Of a stretch of 64,000 bases of DNA, positions 9,211-17,961 are shown piece after piece. How positions within the stretch are numbered: the stretch's first letter is position 1; the number at the start of each line of letters is the position of its first letter. Origin of the DNA: Nocardioides sp. URHA0032 (GTDB taxonomy: Bacteria; Actinomycetota; Actinomycetes; Propionibacteriales; Nocardioidaceae); NCBI RefSeq assembly GCF_000620645.1, contig NZ_JIAV01000019.1:62001-126000 (forward strand), read 5' to 3'. Both the position numbers and the translations under genes were made by a program. The notes below the pieces were generated by a model. It did not search any database. It had not been told where the DNA came from and saw only the letters and a list, made by a program, of their open reading frames with translations.

Positions 9211-10149
9211 TCATCGGCGCCACCGCAGGGACTGGACGAGGACGCCGGCCACGACCAGGGCGCAGCCGAGCACCTGGAGCACCGTCGGCACCTGGTCCAG
9301 CAGGACGACCGACAGCAGCAACGCTCCTACCGGCGTGAGCAGCAGCAGGGCCGCGGCGTGGGCCGTCGTGAGCCGGGGAGAGCCCACGGCGACCAGCGCC
9401 CAGCCCGGCGCCTGGCCGACGGCGGCCACCAGCACCAGCCAACCGAACGCCGTCCACCCCGGGCTCAGGGTCAAGCCACCCGCGAGCGCCCCGACGGCCG
9501 CGGACACCACGGCAGCCGTGACCAGGGTGTCCCGGTAGCTGCGCAGCGCGGTCTGGTTCCCCAGTCGGCGCAGCAGGAACAGGAATCCCGAGTACGCGCA
9601 CGCGGCCAGCAGTGCGTGGAGTGTCCCGATGCCCGCCTGTGAGCCGGCACTCGCACCTCCGGCCAGGCCGCCCGCCAGCACCACCCCGCACGCCATCACC
9701 GGAAGTGCGACGAGGTACCGACCCGGCGGTCGCTCCCGGTCGATGGTCCACGCCAGGCCGGGCACGATGACGATCTGGGCGTTGACCAGGACCGTCGACA
9801 GTCCCGCGCCGAGCTCCGCGATCGACTGCGCCCACCAGATCATGTCTCCGGCGAAGAGGGCCCCGCACAGCGAAGCCAGCGCGATCCGTCGGCCAGGTGA
9901 GCGAGCCGCGTCCGCCGTGCGTGGCTCCCAGCGTGCCGCCAGCGCGACGAGCGGCGCCGCCAGCAGGCAGCGCCAGACCGACGACGTGGCCGACGACGCA
10001 CCCGAGAGATCGATGAAGATCGCCGTCGTCGACACGGCCAAGGCGCCGACGGCGACGGCAACCGCCGCCGACCGGTTCGACCGCCGGACGTGGCGCAGCG
10101 GGCCGGCGTACTCGAGACCAGGTCGAGCCGTGCCGGGAGAGCTGGCCAT
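9211..10149 (-). CDS. EamA/DMT family transporter
   Basis: 312 aa, ten predicted membrane spans in two EamA-like halves, e.g. 'AVAVAVGALAVSTTAIFIDL' at the start and 'TAHAAALLLLTPVGALLLSVVLLDQ' near the end, the second being the classic EamA consensus. Drug/metabolite transporters export amino acids, nucleosides, drugs or other small molecules; the substrate is unknown. The gene is divergent from the CGNR regulator with only 39 bases between them, a common arrangement of a regulator and its target exporter. Confidence 0.9.
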   Translation of the reverse strand: MASSPGTARPGLEYAGPLRHVRRSNRSAAVAVAVGALAVSTTAIFIDLSGASSATSSVWRCLLAAPLVALAARWEPRTADAARSPGRRIALASLCGALFAGDMIWWAQSIAELGAGLSTVLVNAQIVIVPGLAWTIDRERPPGRYLVALPVMACGVVLAGGLAGGASAGSQAGIGTLHALLAACAYSGFLFLLRRLGNQTALRSYRDTLVTAAVVSAAVGALAGGLTLSPGWTAFGWLVLVAAVGQAPGWALVAVGSPRLTTAHAAALLLLTPVGALLLSVVLLDQVPTVLQVLGCALVVAGVLVQSLRWRR

Positions 10150-10188
10150 CTAACGACTGAAACCGCTTTGACCCGTTACTGTCAAGGT

Positions 10189-10839
10189 GTGGAAACGGCA
10201 CCGGTGCTCGGCTTCGCCGACGGCGGCTCGCTGCAGGCGACCGCCAACCACCCGGCACTCGAGCTGCTCAACACCGTGGCCTGGCGCCTCGACCGCGACC
10301 GGACGGTCGACCGTATCGGGGAGGCGTCCGAGCTGGTGCGGTGGGCGGCCTTCGTCGGCATCCTCGACCCGGGGCAGCGGGAAGGGTTCACCGCCGAGGC
10401 GCACCAGGACCGCGCGGGCGCCCGCGAGGTGGTCCGCCGCTGCCGGGACCTGCGCGATGCTCTGTACGCCGTCGTACAGCCGCTGGCGACGGACGGGCGA
10501 TCCGACCCGGCGCCGCGAGCCCACCTGGTAGCCCGCCTCCTGCGGGACCTCGGCCACAGCGAGATCGTGACCGTGATGCCGTTGCGATGGGACAGCCGCC
10601 CGCGAGGACTGCGCGACCTGCCGGAGGCGCTCGGCATCCACGCCTGGGACCTGCTCGCCCACGAGGACCCCACCCGGCTCCGGCAGTGCCGGGACGACGC
10701 CTGCGGCTGGCTCTTCCTCGACCGCTCGAGGAACGGGTCGCGGAGGTGGTGCAGCTCTGCCGACTGCGGCAACAGGAGCCGCGCCCGGCGACACCGGTCC
10801 AGGACCAGCGCGACGACCGCGCCCCGGACCCCGAGCTGA
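10189..10839 (+). CDS. CGNR zinc-finger transcriptional regulator (ABATE domain)
   Basis: 216 aa from GTG 10189; the frame is open further upstream but that part overlaps the divergent transporter gene. The N-terminal ABATE-type region contains 'HPALELLNTVAWR', the stress-sensing domain linked to CGNR proteins. The C-terminus has the CGNR zinc-binding pattern 'RLRQCRDDACGWLFLDRSRNGSRRWC' followed by 'CGNRSRARRHR', with four cysteines. The absence of a clear ribosome site suggests a leaderless mRNA. It probably regulates the divergent DMT exporter. Confidence 0.88.
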   Translation: METAPVLGFADGGSLQATANHPALELLNTVAWRLDRDRTVDRIGEASELVRWAAFVGILDPGQREGFTAEAHQDRAGAREVVRRCRDLRDALYAVVQPLATDGRSDPAPRAHLVARLLRDLGHSEIVTVMPLRWDSRPRGLRDLPEALGIHAWDLLAHEDPTRLRQCRDDACGWLFLDRSRNGSRRWCSSADCGNRSRARRHRSRTSATTAPRTPS

Positions 10840-10890
10840 AGAACCAAGCCACGTACCGCACAGGAGGCTCGAATCCGCCGAACCTTGCGG

Positions 10891-11607
10891 TCAGGGCCGG
10901 TGGGGTGGTGGGGCGTCGTCGCCCGCGGTGGCCTCGAACGTGCCGTCGATGACCTGTTGGGCCAGGAGGCGCACCTTGATGTTGCGGGTCTGGGAGTTCC
11001 GGGTCAGGAACGCGAACGCCTGGTGGCGGTCGATGCGGTAGCGCTCCATCAGGATCCCGATGGCGGTGCCGATGTCGGTGCGGGTGTGGAGCGCCTCGCT
11101 CAGCTGCTCCACCTGGGAGGCGTAGCCGAGCAGCGCGCCGGCCTGGGTGGCGAAGAGCTCGGCGATCTGGACGGTGTCACGGTCGAAGGCCCCGGCGTGC
11201 CTGGCGTACAGGTTGAGGGCTGCCGTCTCTCCGTCGTGGAGCAGCTGGATGGCTGCCTGCGCACCGATGCCCAGGTCCACCGCCCTGGGGCCGTAGCGCG
11301 GGAACTCGCTGGTGGCGGCCATGTCGTTGACCAGCACGAACCGGTCGTCGGTGACCGCGGCGTAACAGGGACCTTCGTGAAGGTCGTACTGCACGTGGTC
11401 GGCCTTCTCGGCCACGGGGTCAGTGGCACTCAGGGTACGCAGTGGTTCGTTCCCGCTGCGCACCGTGACGCTCACGAAGTCGGCGCCCGGAATGTTACGG
11501 GCAGCCGACTGGGCCAGGGACTCCAGCGCGACATGGCGTGCGGGCGGCACTGGTCCGTCCCGCCGGACGTCGCTGGCGCGACCCCGTGTCTCCCTTGTGC
11601 CGTCCAT
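10891..11607 (-). CDS. GAF-ANTAR regulator
   Basis: 238 aa. A GAF-like sensor domain spans about residues 25-170 ('HVQYDLHEGPCYAAVTDDRFVLVNDM', then 'AAIQLLHDGETAALNLYA'). A C-terminal ANTAR RNA-binding domain follows (about 170-225: 'LSEALHTRTDIGTAIGILMERYRIDRHQAFAFLTRNSQ'). ANTAR proteins bind paired hairpins in nascent RNA and prevent termination. A similar GAF-ANTAR gene lies immediately upstream in the same direction; both share the 'VQYDLH(E/D)GPC' sensor motif, so they look like diverged duplicates. Confidence 0.9.
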   Translation of the reverse strand: MDGTRETRGRASDVRRDGPVPPARHVALESLAQSAARNIPGADFVSVTVRSGNEPLRTLSATDPVAEKADHVQYDLHEGPCYAAVTDDRFVLVNDMAATSEFPRYGPRAVDLGIGAQAAIQLLHDGETAALNLYARHAGAFDRDTVQIAELFATQAGALLGYASQVEQLSEALHTRTDIGTAIGILMERYRIDRHQAFAFLTRNSQTRNIKVRLLAQQVIDGTFEATAGDDAPPPHRP

Positions 11608-11664
11608 GACATCCCTCCCCGGATCGCATGTTCCCGAGCTCCCCGCCTGGTCAGCCCACCGAGC

Positions 11665-12393
11665 TCAGAGCGTGGTGCGGTGCTGTCGGATGATCCGCTG
11701 CGCGATGTGGAGGATCGTCTGTTCGTCGTCCAGGGCTGCTCGTCGCAGCAGGCCGGCGGCCTGCTCAGCGCTCACCGTCTGGCTTGCCATGAGCAGCCCC
11801 GTGGCAACGCTGATGTCGGCCTGGTCGTCGGCGTCCCGCTGGGCTTGCTCCACAACGCCGCGGGCAGCCGCGAACTCCGGAGAGCGGCTCACTGCGATCG
11901 TGACCTGCGTGGCCAGCACAGCAGCCACGGCCTCCGCCGTCTCGTCGAAGACGCCACTGCGACTGTAGAGGTTGAGCGTGGCGACGGGCTCCTCGCCCCA
12001 GATCGCCGGGGTCGACAGGACACTGGTGACGCCCAGCTTGCGCGCGGCGACGGCGAAGTGCGGCAGCACCTCCTCCAGGCCCACCAGGTCCAGCCGCAGC
12101 CCTTCCATGGTTCGGAAGGTCTTCAGGCAGGGTCCGTCATGGAGGTCGTACTGCACCATGTCGAGCTCGAGAGCCACCCGTGCAGTCGCCGACGCCGTCG
12201 TCGGACGACCGTTGACCGCCAGCGCGACGCTGGCCGCGTCGCAGCGGGGCACCGAGGTGGTGGCCAGTTCGGCGATGTCGGCCAGCACGCCCCCCAGGGT
12301 GCCCCGGGTCTGGATCACCTCGGCGAGCTCACCCAATGAGGAGAGAAGATCATCACTGATCGCCGGACGGCTCCCACGCTGATCAGCGCACAT
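11665..12393 (-). CDS. GAF-ANTAR regulator, paralogue of the neighbouring gene
   Basis: 242 aa from an ATG preceded by GAGGAGA on the coding strand; a much longer open frame continues upstream but runs antisense through the ferritin-like and P450 genes and is rejected. The GAF-like domain has 'MVQYDLHDGPCLKTF' and 'EEPVATLNLYSRSGVFDE'. The ANTAR domain is 'QADISVATGLLMASQTVSAEQAAGLLRRAA'. It probably senses a small ligand or redox state and acts on RNA. It is separated from its paralogue by 57 bases, so they may be cotranscribed. Confidence 0.87.
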   Translation of the reverse strand: MCADQRGSRPAISDDLLSSLGELAEVIQTRGTLGGVLADIAELATTSVPRCDAASVALAVNGRPTTASATARVALELDMVQYDLHDGPCLKTFRTMEGLRLDLVGLEEVLPHFAVAARKLGVTSVLSTPAIWGEEPVATLNLYSRSGVFDETAEAVAAVLATQVTIAVSRSPEFAAARGVVEQAQRDADDQADISVATGLLMASQTVSAEQAAGLLRRAALDDEQTILHIAQRIIRQHRTTL

Positions 12394-12621
12394 GTGCGTC
12401 TCCTCAATCCCCGGGTCGTGACGACATCCGCTGTTGCTCAGGGGACCCGAGCGAGCCCTGTCAGGATACTGGACCGCTCCTGCTCGAGGCAGAGACCGGG
12501 ACGCCGCCGATCGGGTACCCGGTCGTCGAGATGTCCATGCCGCTCGAGGCCATCTTCCCAGGCATGCCCGCCCCGAACAGAGGGAACCGGATCGCGTCAG
12601 CAAACGACGAGGAGGATCATC

Positions 12622-12870
12622 ATGGCCACCGGCGAAACCGGCTTCGACGACGTCACCTACGACCTGATCTCGGTGCAGTACCACTCCCTCAAGGCAGGCC
12701 ACGACTACGGCCAGTACGTCCGGGACGCAGAGAACGCCGGCCAGGCCGACATCGCCGCGTTCTTCCGGCAGGTCATGGAGGAGGACTCCACCCGCGCCCA
12801 TCGCTGCCACGAGTTCCTGCGGAACCTGGGCGGTACCGACAACACCAGCCCACAGCAAGGTACCGAGTGA
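12622..12870 (+). CDS. Small half-ferritin-like helical protein
   Basis: 82 aa with a strong GAGGAGG ribosome site before ATG 12622. The sequence is two amphipathic helices, 'VTYDLISVQYHSLKAGHDYGQYVRDAENAG' and 'AAFFRQVMEEDSTRAHRCHEFLRNLGG' (each written here in part), followed by a short polar tail. The pattern of Tyr/Asp/Glu/His resembles one half of a four-helix ferritin-like bundle, so dimerisation and metal binding are possible. I do not recognise a named family. It lies 42 bases before the P450 gene in the same direction and is probably cotranscribed with it. Confidence 0.65.
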   Translation: MATGETGFDDVTYDLISVQYHSLKAGHDYGQYVRDAENAGQADIAAFFRQVMEEDSTRAHRCHEFLRNLGGTDNTSPQQGTE

Positions 12871-12912
12871 CGCCGCGGGACCCGGCCCGTCTCCGAGCGT
12901 GAGGGGGTGACG

Positions 12913-14142
12913 ATGTCCGACGACACTCTGTCGCTGCTCAGGGACCCGTACGGGTTCATCGGCCGGCGCGCTCGGCTCACCGGCCGAGACGCCTTCGAGA
13001 CCCGTCTCCTGGGCAGGCGAGCGGTGTGCGTGACCGGGCCCAGGGCGGCCGAGCTGTTCTATGACGAGGCCCGGTTCACCAGGGTCGGAGCGGCGCCCCT
13101 GCCGCTGCAGCTGACACTCTTCGGTCGCGGCGGGGTCCAGGGCCTCGACGGGCCGGATCATCGACACCGCAAGGCTCTGTTCAGCCATTTCATGGAGCGC
13201 GAGCAGGTCGAGGGGCTGGTCGCAGCCTTCACCAAGCACCTGGAGCAACAGGTCCAGGGATGGACCACGCGCGACACGGTAGCGCTCTACCCCGAGTTCC
13301 AACGGGCGCTGGTCCTGGCTGTGTGCGAATGGGCTGGCATTCCCCTCTCCGAGGCCGAGCTGGGCCCGCGGACGCGTCAGCTGGTGTCGCTCTTCGACGA
13401 TGCCGGCGCGCTCGCCCCTCGCCACCTACGCTCCGTGGTGGCCCGTCGGCTCGCCGACCGCTGGGCGGAGGACCTGATCAACGATGCCCGGGCACCTGGT
13501 GCACCACTGGTTCCCGACTCGCCGGTGGCGCTGGTCGCGACGTACCGGACACCGGCCGGTGACCTGCTGCCCGCCCGCATCGCCGGTGTCGAGCTGCTCA
13601 ACCTGCTCCGTCCGACGGTGGCGGTCTCGGTGTTCCTCACCCTGGTCGGGCAGGCGTTGCGTGACCATCCCGAGTGGCGCGACCGCCTGCGAGCAGACAA
13701 CAGCCTCGACGACGCGTTCGTGCAGGAGGTACGGCGGTTCTACCCCTTCTTCCCTGCGGCGATCACCCGGGTGCGCCGGGACTTCGAGTGGCACGGCGTC
13801 CACTTCGGCAAGGGCCAACGGGTGCTTCTCGACCTCTACGGCACCGACCACGACGATCGCACCTGGGAGGACCCGCACCGGTTCGACCCGATGCGGTTCC
13901 ATGGCGACCCGCCCGGGCCGTTCGCCTTCGTCCCGCAGGGAGGCGGCGAGCCGCAGACCCACCACCGCTGCCCGGGCGAACCGATCACCGTCGCCCTGAT
14001 GAAAGCAGGCACCGAGCTGCTCGCACGCAGACTCGACTACGGGTACGGCGACCCTGCCGAGCAGCTGGACACGACCCGGGCACCAGCGCTCCCCCGTCAC
14101 GGGTTGTTGCTCCACCGACCGCGCGAGCGCACGACGGTCTGA
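12913..14142 (+). CDS. Cytochrome P450, CYP152-type fatty-acid peroxygenase
   Basis: 409 aa from ATG 12913, which has a GAGGGGG site five bases upstream; a GTG six bases earlier is also in frame. The heme-ligand region is 'FAFVPQGGGE...HHRCPGE' with Cys353. The I-helix lacks the usual acid-alcohol pair and instead has LLRPTVAV with Arg233-Pro234. That Arg-Pro is the hallmark of CYP152 enzymes (P450 BSbeta, SPalpha, OleT), which use hydrogen peroxide to hydroxylate or decarboxylate fatty acids without a redox partner. No ferredoxin or reductase gene is nearby, which agrees. Confidence 0.9.
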   Translation: MSDDTLSLLRDPYGFIGRRARLTGRDAFETRLLGRRAVCVTGPRAAELFYDEARFTRVGAAPLPLQLTLFGRGGVQGLDGPDHRHRKALFSHFMEREQVEGLVAAFTKHLEQQVQGWTTRDTVALYPEFQRALVLAVCEWAGIPLSEAELGPRTRQLVSLFDDAGALAPRHLRSVVARRLADRWAEDLINDARAPGAPLVPDSPVALVATYRTPAGDLLPARIAGVELLNLLRPTVAVSVFLTLVGQALRDHPEWRDRLRADNSLDDAFVQEVRRFYPFFPAAITRVRRDFEWHGVHFGKGQRVLLDLYGTDHDDRTWEDPHRFDPMRFHGDPPGPFAFVPQGGGEPQTHHRCPGEPITVALMKAGTELLARRLDYGYGDPAEQLDTTRAPALPRHGLLLHRPRERTTV

Positions 14143-14270
14143 CCTCGACGGCAAGGTGAGGGCAACGGATCCCGGCAGCTCCGGCGACCGATACCCGGAT
14201 CGCCGTCCGGGCCGGCTCGACGCGCCCCCGGACGCCGCGTGCGTGCCGGACGAACGGGTACCGGTCGTGG

Positions 14271-14498
14271 ATGAACACGTCCTACCCCTACGACCCCGAG
14301 CTTCACCCGGCCGGCTCCAGCGCCGCTGACGGACAGTGCTCGTGGCACGGCGCCGAGGGCTCCCAGGAGGCCGGCTGCGAGGGTGAGCCGGTCGTGTCCT
14401 TCCAGGACGACCAGGGACGCTGGCAGTCGGGATGCCAGCGGGCTCTCGAGGAGCTCGTCGAGCGCGGGCAGATCGAGCCACTGGGTCAAGGCGCATGA
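14271..14498 (+). CDS. Small Cys/His-rich hypothetical protein
   Basis: 75 aa, acidic. It has four cysteine/histidine ligand candidates: 'QCSWHG', 'AGCEG' and 'SGCQRALEELVERG'. I recognise no family. The stop overlaps the next small gene as ATGA, and both proteins look like metal-binding mini-proteins, so they are likely a coupled pair. No strong ribosome site is seen before the ATG. Confidence 0.5.
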   Translation: MNTSYPYDPELHPAGSSAADGQCSWHGAEGSQEAGCEGEPVVSFQDDQGRWQSGCQRALEELVERGQIEPLGQGA

Positions 14499-14671
14499 GC
14501 GAGTCCGGGACGACTGCTCCCGAGCCGGACGAGCTGGAGATCTTCGACGTCCTGCCGGAAGGATCGGCGACCAGCCTCCTGGCCTGTCGGGTGTGCGGCG
14601 CCCTCGTGCCCTCGGAGCGCGGCTGTCCCCGCGTTCACTGGGACTGGCACGAGGCGACCAACGGGGCCTGA
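14495..14671 (+). CDS. Small zinc-ribbon-like hypothetical protein
   Basis: 58 aa from an ATG overlapping the previous stop. The centre has CRVCGALV (CxxC), then 'ERGCPRVHWDWH', giving a C-x2-C...C-x3-H-x3-H arrangement that could hold one zinc ion. The N-terminus is acidic. No family is recognised. The four-base overlap and shared ligand-rich composition tie it to the preceding gene. Confidence 0.55.
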   Translation: MSESGTTAPEPDELEIFDVLPEGSATSLLACRVCGALVPSERGCPRVHWDWHEATNGA

Positions 14672-14749
14672 GCTCCCCCGGCTGGACCGCGACACCTCAC
14701 ACGGACCGCGGCGCCCGACCGCCCGGATCTGCGGAGACGGGCAGCACGC

Positions 14750-15346
14750 TCAGGCGGACGCTGTCGTGTCGTATCCGGTGGCGCGAATGGTCCTGGCGGG
14801 CACACCCGCGACGACGGTGTCCGCGGGCACGTCCTTGGTGACGACGGAGCCAGCGCCGACGATGGCGCCGTCGCCGATCGAGACGCCGGGCAGCACGGTG
14901 ACCCCGGCGCCGAGCCACACGTGGCGTCCGATGAGCACCGGGCTCGGGCTCATGTCGGCGCGGCGGTCAGGATCGATGGCGTGGTTGAGCGTGGTCAACG
15001 TGCTGCCGTGCCCGATGAGGGTGCCGTCGCCGATGGTGATGCCGCCGGTGTCCTGGAAGCGACAGCCCAGGTTGATGAACACGTCCTTGCCGAGGTGCAG
15101 GTTCTTGCCGAACTCGCTGTGGAAGGGCGGGAAGACGGTGACCGAGTCGTCGACCGGCCGGCCGGTGAGCCGGCCGAGGAGGTCGCGTACCTCGTCCGGG
15201 TCGTGGTACCCGGAGTTGAGCTCCGCCGTGATCTGGAACGCCTCCTGTGCGGCATCATGCATGAATTCGTGGTGGGCGGACCCGCCCTCGATGAGCGCGC
15301 CGCTGTTCACGTGCTGGAGAAACTCCCGGAGCTGCATCGAAGTCAC
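14750..15346 (-). CDS. Hexapeptide-repeat sugar O-acetyltransferase (maltose/galactoside type)
   Basis: 198 aa. The N-terminus has the Mac domain pattern ('[28 protein letters not shown]'). The C-terminal left-handed beta-helix shows the hexapeptide repeats and active-site histidine: '[13 protein letters not shown]', '[38 protein letters not shown]'. The family acetylates sugars or related hydroxyls from acetyl-CoA. It is the last gene of a three-gene operon with four-base overlaps. A start nine bases in (MQLREF) is equally possible. Confidence 0.9.
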   Translation of the reverse strand: MTSMQLREFLQHVNSGALIEGGSAHHEFMHDAAQEAFQITAELNSGYHDPDEVRDLLGRLTGRPVDDSVTVFPPFHSEFGKNLHLGKDVFINLGCRFQDTGGITIGDGTLIGHGSTLTTLNHAIDPDRRADMSPSPVLIGRHVWLGAGVTVLPGVSIGDGAIVGAGSVVTKDVPADTVVAGVPARTIRATGYDTTASA

Positions 15347-15870
15347 CTGGCCTCGAGGGTGGCGGTGACCGCACCGTCCAGCGCCGCGATGCGCTCCGCG
15401 GCGATGTCGTCGAGACGGCCCAGGACGACGATGCCCGGGAAGTAGGACTGGTCGCCGTAGTAGAGGACGAGGTCGTTGCCCGGCGCGTAGTAGCCGAGGT
15501 CGCCGATCTCGGGGTCCGCACCCTCGGGCTGGCCCTCGAGGGACAGCGGCCCGGGCAGCGGTCCGGTCTTCTCCACCCCGCCGTGGTCGATCATCTCGAT
15601 GGTGACGGGCAGCTGGGCGAGCAGGTCCTTGCTGGCGGCGCTGTGGTCGAGCGTGGCGGTGAACTGCTGGTCGCCGATCCTGATGCCGATCCGCATGATG
15701 GTCTCTTCTCCGGCCGGGGCGGCCTCGGGGCTGTCGGTCCGGTCGCCGGTTGTCGGATTCCCGGTGGGGCTCGGAGCCTCAGGGCTTGCGGACGCACAGG
15801 CACCGAGGGTGATCGACACCGCGAGAGCCAGTCCGGTCGCCGTCGGACGTGCGCGGGCGGTGACGGTCAT
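15343..15870 (-). CDS. Cyclophilin-like fold lipoprotein
   Basis: 175 aa. A signal peptide ends in the lipobox LGAC (about residue 25), followed by a Pro/Ser/Thr-rich linker. The folded domain (about 57-175) matches the small cyclophilin-like family: '[30 protein letters not shown]', '[20 protein letters not shown]' and '[10 protein letters not shown]'. Family members in other bacteria are often free cytoplasmic proteins; here it is exported and lipid-anchored. A start at the internal ATG before RIGIRIG would give the free form. It overlaps both neighbours by four bases. Confidence 0.85.
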   Translation of the reverse strand: MTVTARARPTATGLALAVSITLGACASASPEAPSPTGNPTTGDRTDSPEAAPAGEETIMRIGIRIGDQQFTATLDHSAASKDLLAQLPVTIEMIDHGGVEKTGPLPGPLSLEGQPEGADPEIGDLGYYAPGNDLVLYYGDQSYFPGIVVLGRLDDIAAERIAALDGAVTATLEAR

Positions 15871-16886
15871 GGCAGGAGGAGCACCTTGGTGGCGGTGCGC
15901 TGGTCCATGGCCTGGTAGCCCTCGGCGGCGCGGTCGAGCGGGAGGGTGAGGTCGAAGACCTTGCCCGGGTCGATGGCGCGGTCCCAGATGAGCTTGATGA
16001 GCTCGGGCAGGTACTGCCGGACCGGCGCGGGTCCGCCGTGGAGGTGGACGCCGGCCATGAACAGCTCGTCGCCGGGGATCGCGACGTCGTGGGAGACGCC
16101 GACGAACCCGACGTGCCCGCCGGGGCGGGTGGAGTGGATGGCCTGCATCATGGCTTCCTGGGTGCCGACGGCCTCGATGACCGAGTGTGCGCCGAGACCG
16201 TCGGTGAGCTCCTTGACCTTCGCGACGCCGTTCTCGCCGCGCTCCTCGACGATGTCGGTGGCGCCGAACTCCCTCGCCAGCGTCTGACGGTCGGCATGCC
16301 GGCTGAAGGCGATGATCCGCTCAGCGCCGAGCTGCTTGGCCGCCAGGATGCCGAGCAGGCCGACCGCGCCGTCACCCACGACGGCGACGGTCTTGCCGGG
16401 CCCGGCCTCGGCCGCGACGGCTGCGAACCAGCCCGTGCCGAGCACGTCGGACGCCGCCATGAGCGACGGGATCAGGTCGGGTTCGGGCATGCCCGGCGTC
16501 GCGACCAGGGTGCCGTCGGCGAGCGGGATCCGGGCCAGCTCGGACTGGGTGCCGATGGTGCCCATGAGCACGCGGTGCACGCAGTAGGCCTGGTAGCCGG
16601 CGCGGCAGATCTCGCAGGTGTTGTCGGAGGCCCAGAACGAGCCCACGACGAAGTCGCCGACCTCGATGGTGCGGACCTCGTCGCCGATCGCCTCGACCAC
16701 GCCGACGTACTCGTGGCCCATCACCTGGTGCTCGACCGGTTCAGCGCCCCGATAGGGCCACAGGTCGCTGCCGCAGATGCAGGTGGCGCTCAGCCTGATG
16801 ATCGCGTCGGTGGGCTCGATGATGACGGGGTCCTCGCGGTCCTCCACCCGCACGTCCCCGGGTGCGTGCATGACTGCCTGGCGCAT
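15867..16886 (-). CDS. Zinc-dependent alcohol dehydrogenase family protein
   Basis: 339 aa medium-chain dehydrogenase. Catalytic zinc ligands are visible in 'CICGSD' (Cys38) and 'GHEYVG' (His58-Glu59), and the NAD(P) fold in 'VAVVGDGAVGLLGILAAKQLGA'. The structural zinc loop keeps only three cysteines ('NTCEICRAGYQAYC'), with the first replaced. The substrate is unknown. It is the first gene of the operon with the lipoprotein and acetyltransferase and is divergent from an XRE regulator. The 170-base spacer holds an inverted repeat. Confidence 0.92.
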   Translation of the reverse strand: MRQAVMHAPGDVRVEDREDPVIIEPTDAIIRLSATCICGSDLWPYRGAEPVEHQVMGHEYVGVVEAIGDEVRTIEVGDFVVGSFWASDNTCEICRAGYQAYCVHRVLMGTIGTQSELARIPLADGTLVATPGMPEPDLIPSLMAASDVLGTGWFAAVAAEAGPGKTVAVVGDGAVGLLGILAAKQLGAERIIAFSRHADRQTLAREFGATDIVEERGENGVAKVKELTDGLGAHSVIEAVGTQEAMMQAIHSTRPGGHVGFVGVSHDVAIPGDELFMAGVHLHGGPAPVRQYLPELIKLIWDRAIDPGKVFDLTLPLDRAAEGYQAMDQRTATKVLLLP

Positions 16887-16992
16887 GGCGTTGGTCTCCT
16901 CTTCTCGGTGCTGGTCCTACTGCTGGTTCGGCGGCCTCCGCCGCACCCCGACGAGTGAACACGCTCCTCCGCGCGTGTAGGAGTCACTGTCA

Positions 16993-17017
16993 AGGGGTGC
17001 ATTGGCAGGGCACCCCT
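16993..17017. promoter_or_regulatory. Inverted repeat, candidate XRE operator
   Basis: AGGGGTGC-N9-GCACCCCT, a perfect 8-bp inverted repeat in the divergent promoter region between the dehydrogenase operon and the XRE regulator gene. The spacing (17-bp centre to centre) suits a dimeric HTH protein. It ends 42 bases before the regulator's GTG. Confidence 0.55.
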
Positions 17018-17059
17018 CGAGGCCGTGATCGCGGCGTCGAGCGGCCTAGGCTCGACGAC

Positions 17060-17941
17060 GTGGACAACCGACAAGAGGTGCGCGAGTTCCTCACCACCCG
17101 GCGCGCGCGCATCACGCCGGACCAGGTCGGCCTCGCGACCACCGGCAGCCGCCGCGTGCCGGGCCTGCGGCGCAGCGAGGTCGCGACGCTGGCCGGCCTG
17201 AGCGTGGAGTACTACGCCCGGCTCGAGCGCGGGCAGATCGCCGGCGCCTCCGCAAGCGTCCTGGAGGCGCTGGCCCGCGCACTCCAGCTCGACGAGACCG
17301 AGCGCGCCCACCTCTACGACCTCGCCCGCGCCGCCGACGGGATCCCCACCAGTGGCCGACCGCGGCGTCGTACGCCGACCAAGGCCGCGTCGCGGCTCAG
17401 CCTGCAGTGGGCGCTGGAGGCCATCACCGACGGCGTCGCGTTCGTCCGGGACCCGCACCAGAGTCTGCTCGCGACCAACACCCTGGGCCGGGCGTTCTAC
17501 TCGCCTGTCATCGGCGACGGTGGGAGGACACCGAACCTGGCCCGGTTCCAGTTCCTCGACCCCGCCTCGCGCGAGTTCTACCCCGACTGGGAGCTCTTCG
17601 CCGAGATGTGCGTCGGTATCATGCGCTCCGAGGCCGGCCGCGACCCACACGACCGGGGTCTGCAGGACCTCGTCGGCGAGCTCTCCACCCGCAGCGACAC
17701 GTTCCGCCGCCTGTGGGCGGCACATGACGTCCGCACCCACGGCACCGGCACCAAACGATTCCAGCACCCCATCGTGGGCGAGCTCAGCCTCGCCTACGAG
17801 GAGCTCGCCATCACCGCCGAGCCCGGACTCGTCCTCCTCGTCTACACCGCCGAACCCGGATCACCCTCCGCCGAACGCCTCCGGCTGCTCGCCTCCTGGG
17901 CGGCATCGGAGCAGGCGTCCATCCCCAGCGACCACTCCTAG
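17060..17941 (+). CDS. XRE-family regulator with MmyB-like ligand-binding domain
   Basis: 293 aa from GTG 17060. The HTH domain is at the N-terminus ('VPGLRRSEVATLAGLSVEYYARLERGQI', then 'VLEALARALQLDETERAHLYDLAR'). The C-terminal half matches the MmyB-like domain ('RLSLQWALEAITDGVAFVRDPHQSLLATN', 'RFQFLDPASREFYPDW', 'LYDLAR' linker). Such regulators in actinobacteria usually sit opposite oxidoreductase genes and control them. Here the target is probably the divergent dehydrogenase operon and the downstream cupin. Confidence 0.92.
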   Translation: MDNRQEVREFLTTRRARITPDQVGLATTGSRRVPGLRRSEVATLAGLSVEYYARLERGQIAGASASVLEALARALQLDETERAHLYDLARAADGIPTSGRPRRRTPTKAASRLSLQWALEAITDGVAFVRDPHQSLLATNTLGRAFYSPVIGDGGRTPNLARFQFLDPASREFYPDWELFAEMCVGIMRSEAGRDPHDRGLQDLVGELSTRSDTFRRLWAAHDVRTHGTGTKRFQHPIVGELSLAYEELAITAEPGLVLLVYTAEPGSPSAERLRLLASWAASEQASIPSDHS

Positions 17942-17961
17942 GGAGGAGTTCCACCACCACC

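Noticed and set aside
7175..10258. Minus-strand open frame of 1027 codons
   Set aside because: It is antisense to the solute-binding lipoprotein gene, out of frame with the DMT transporter, of low-complexity composition, and without domains.
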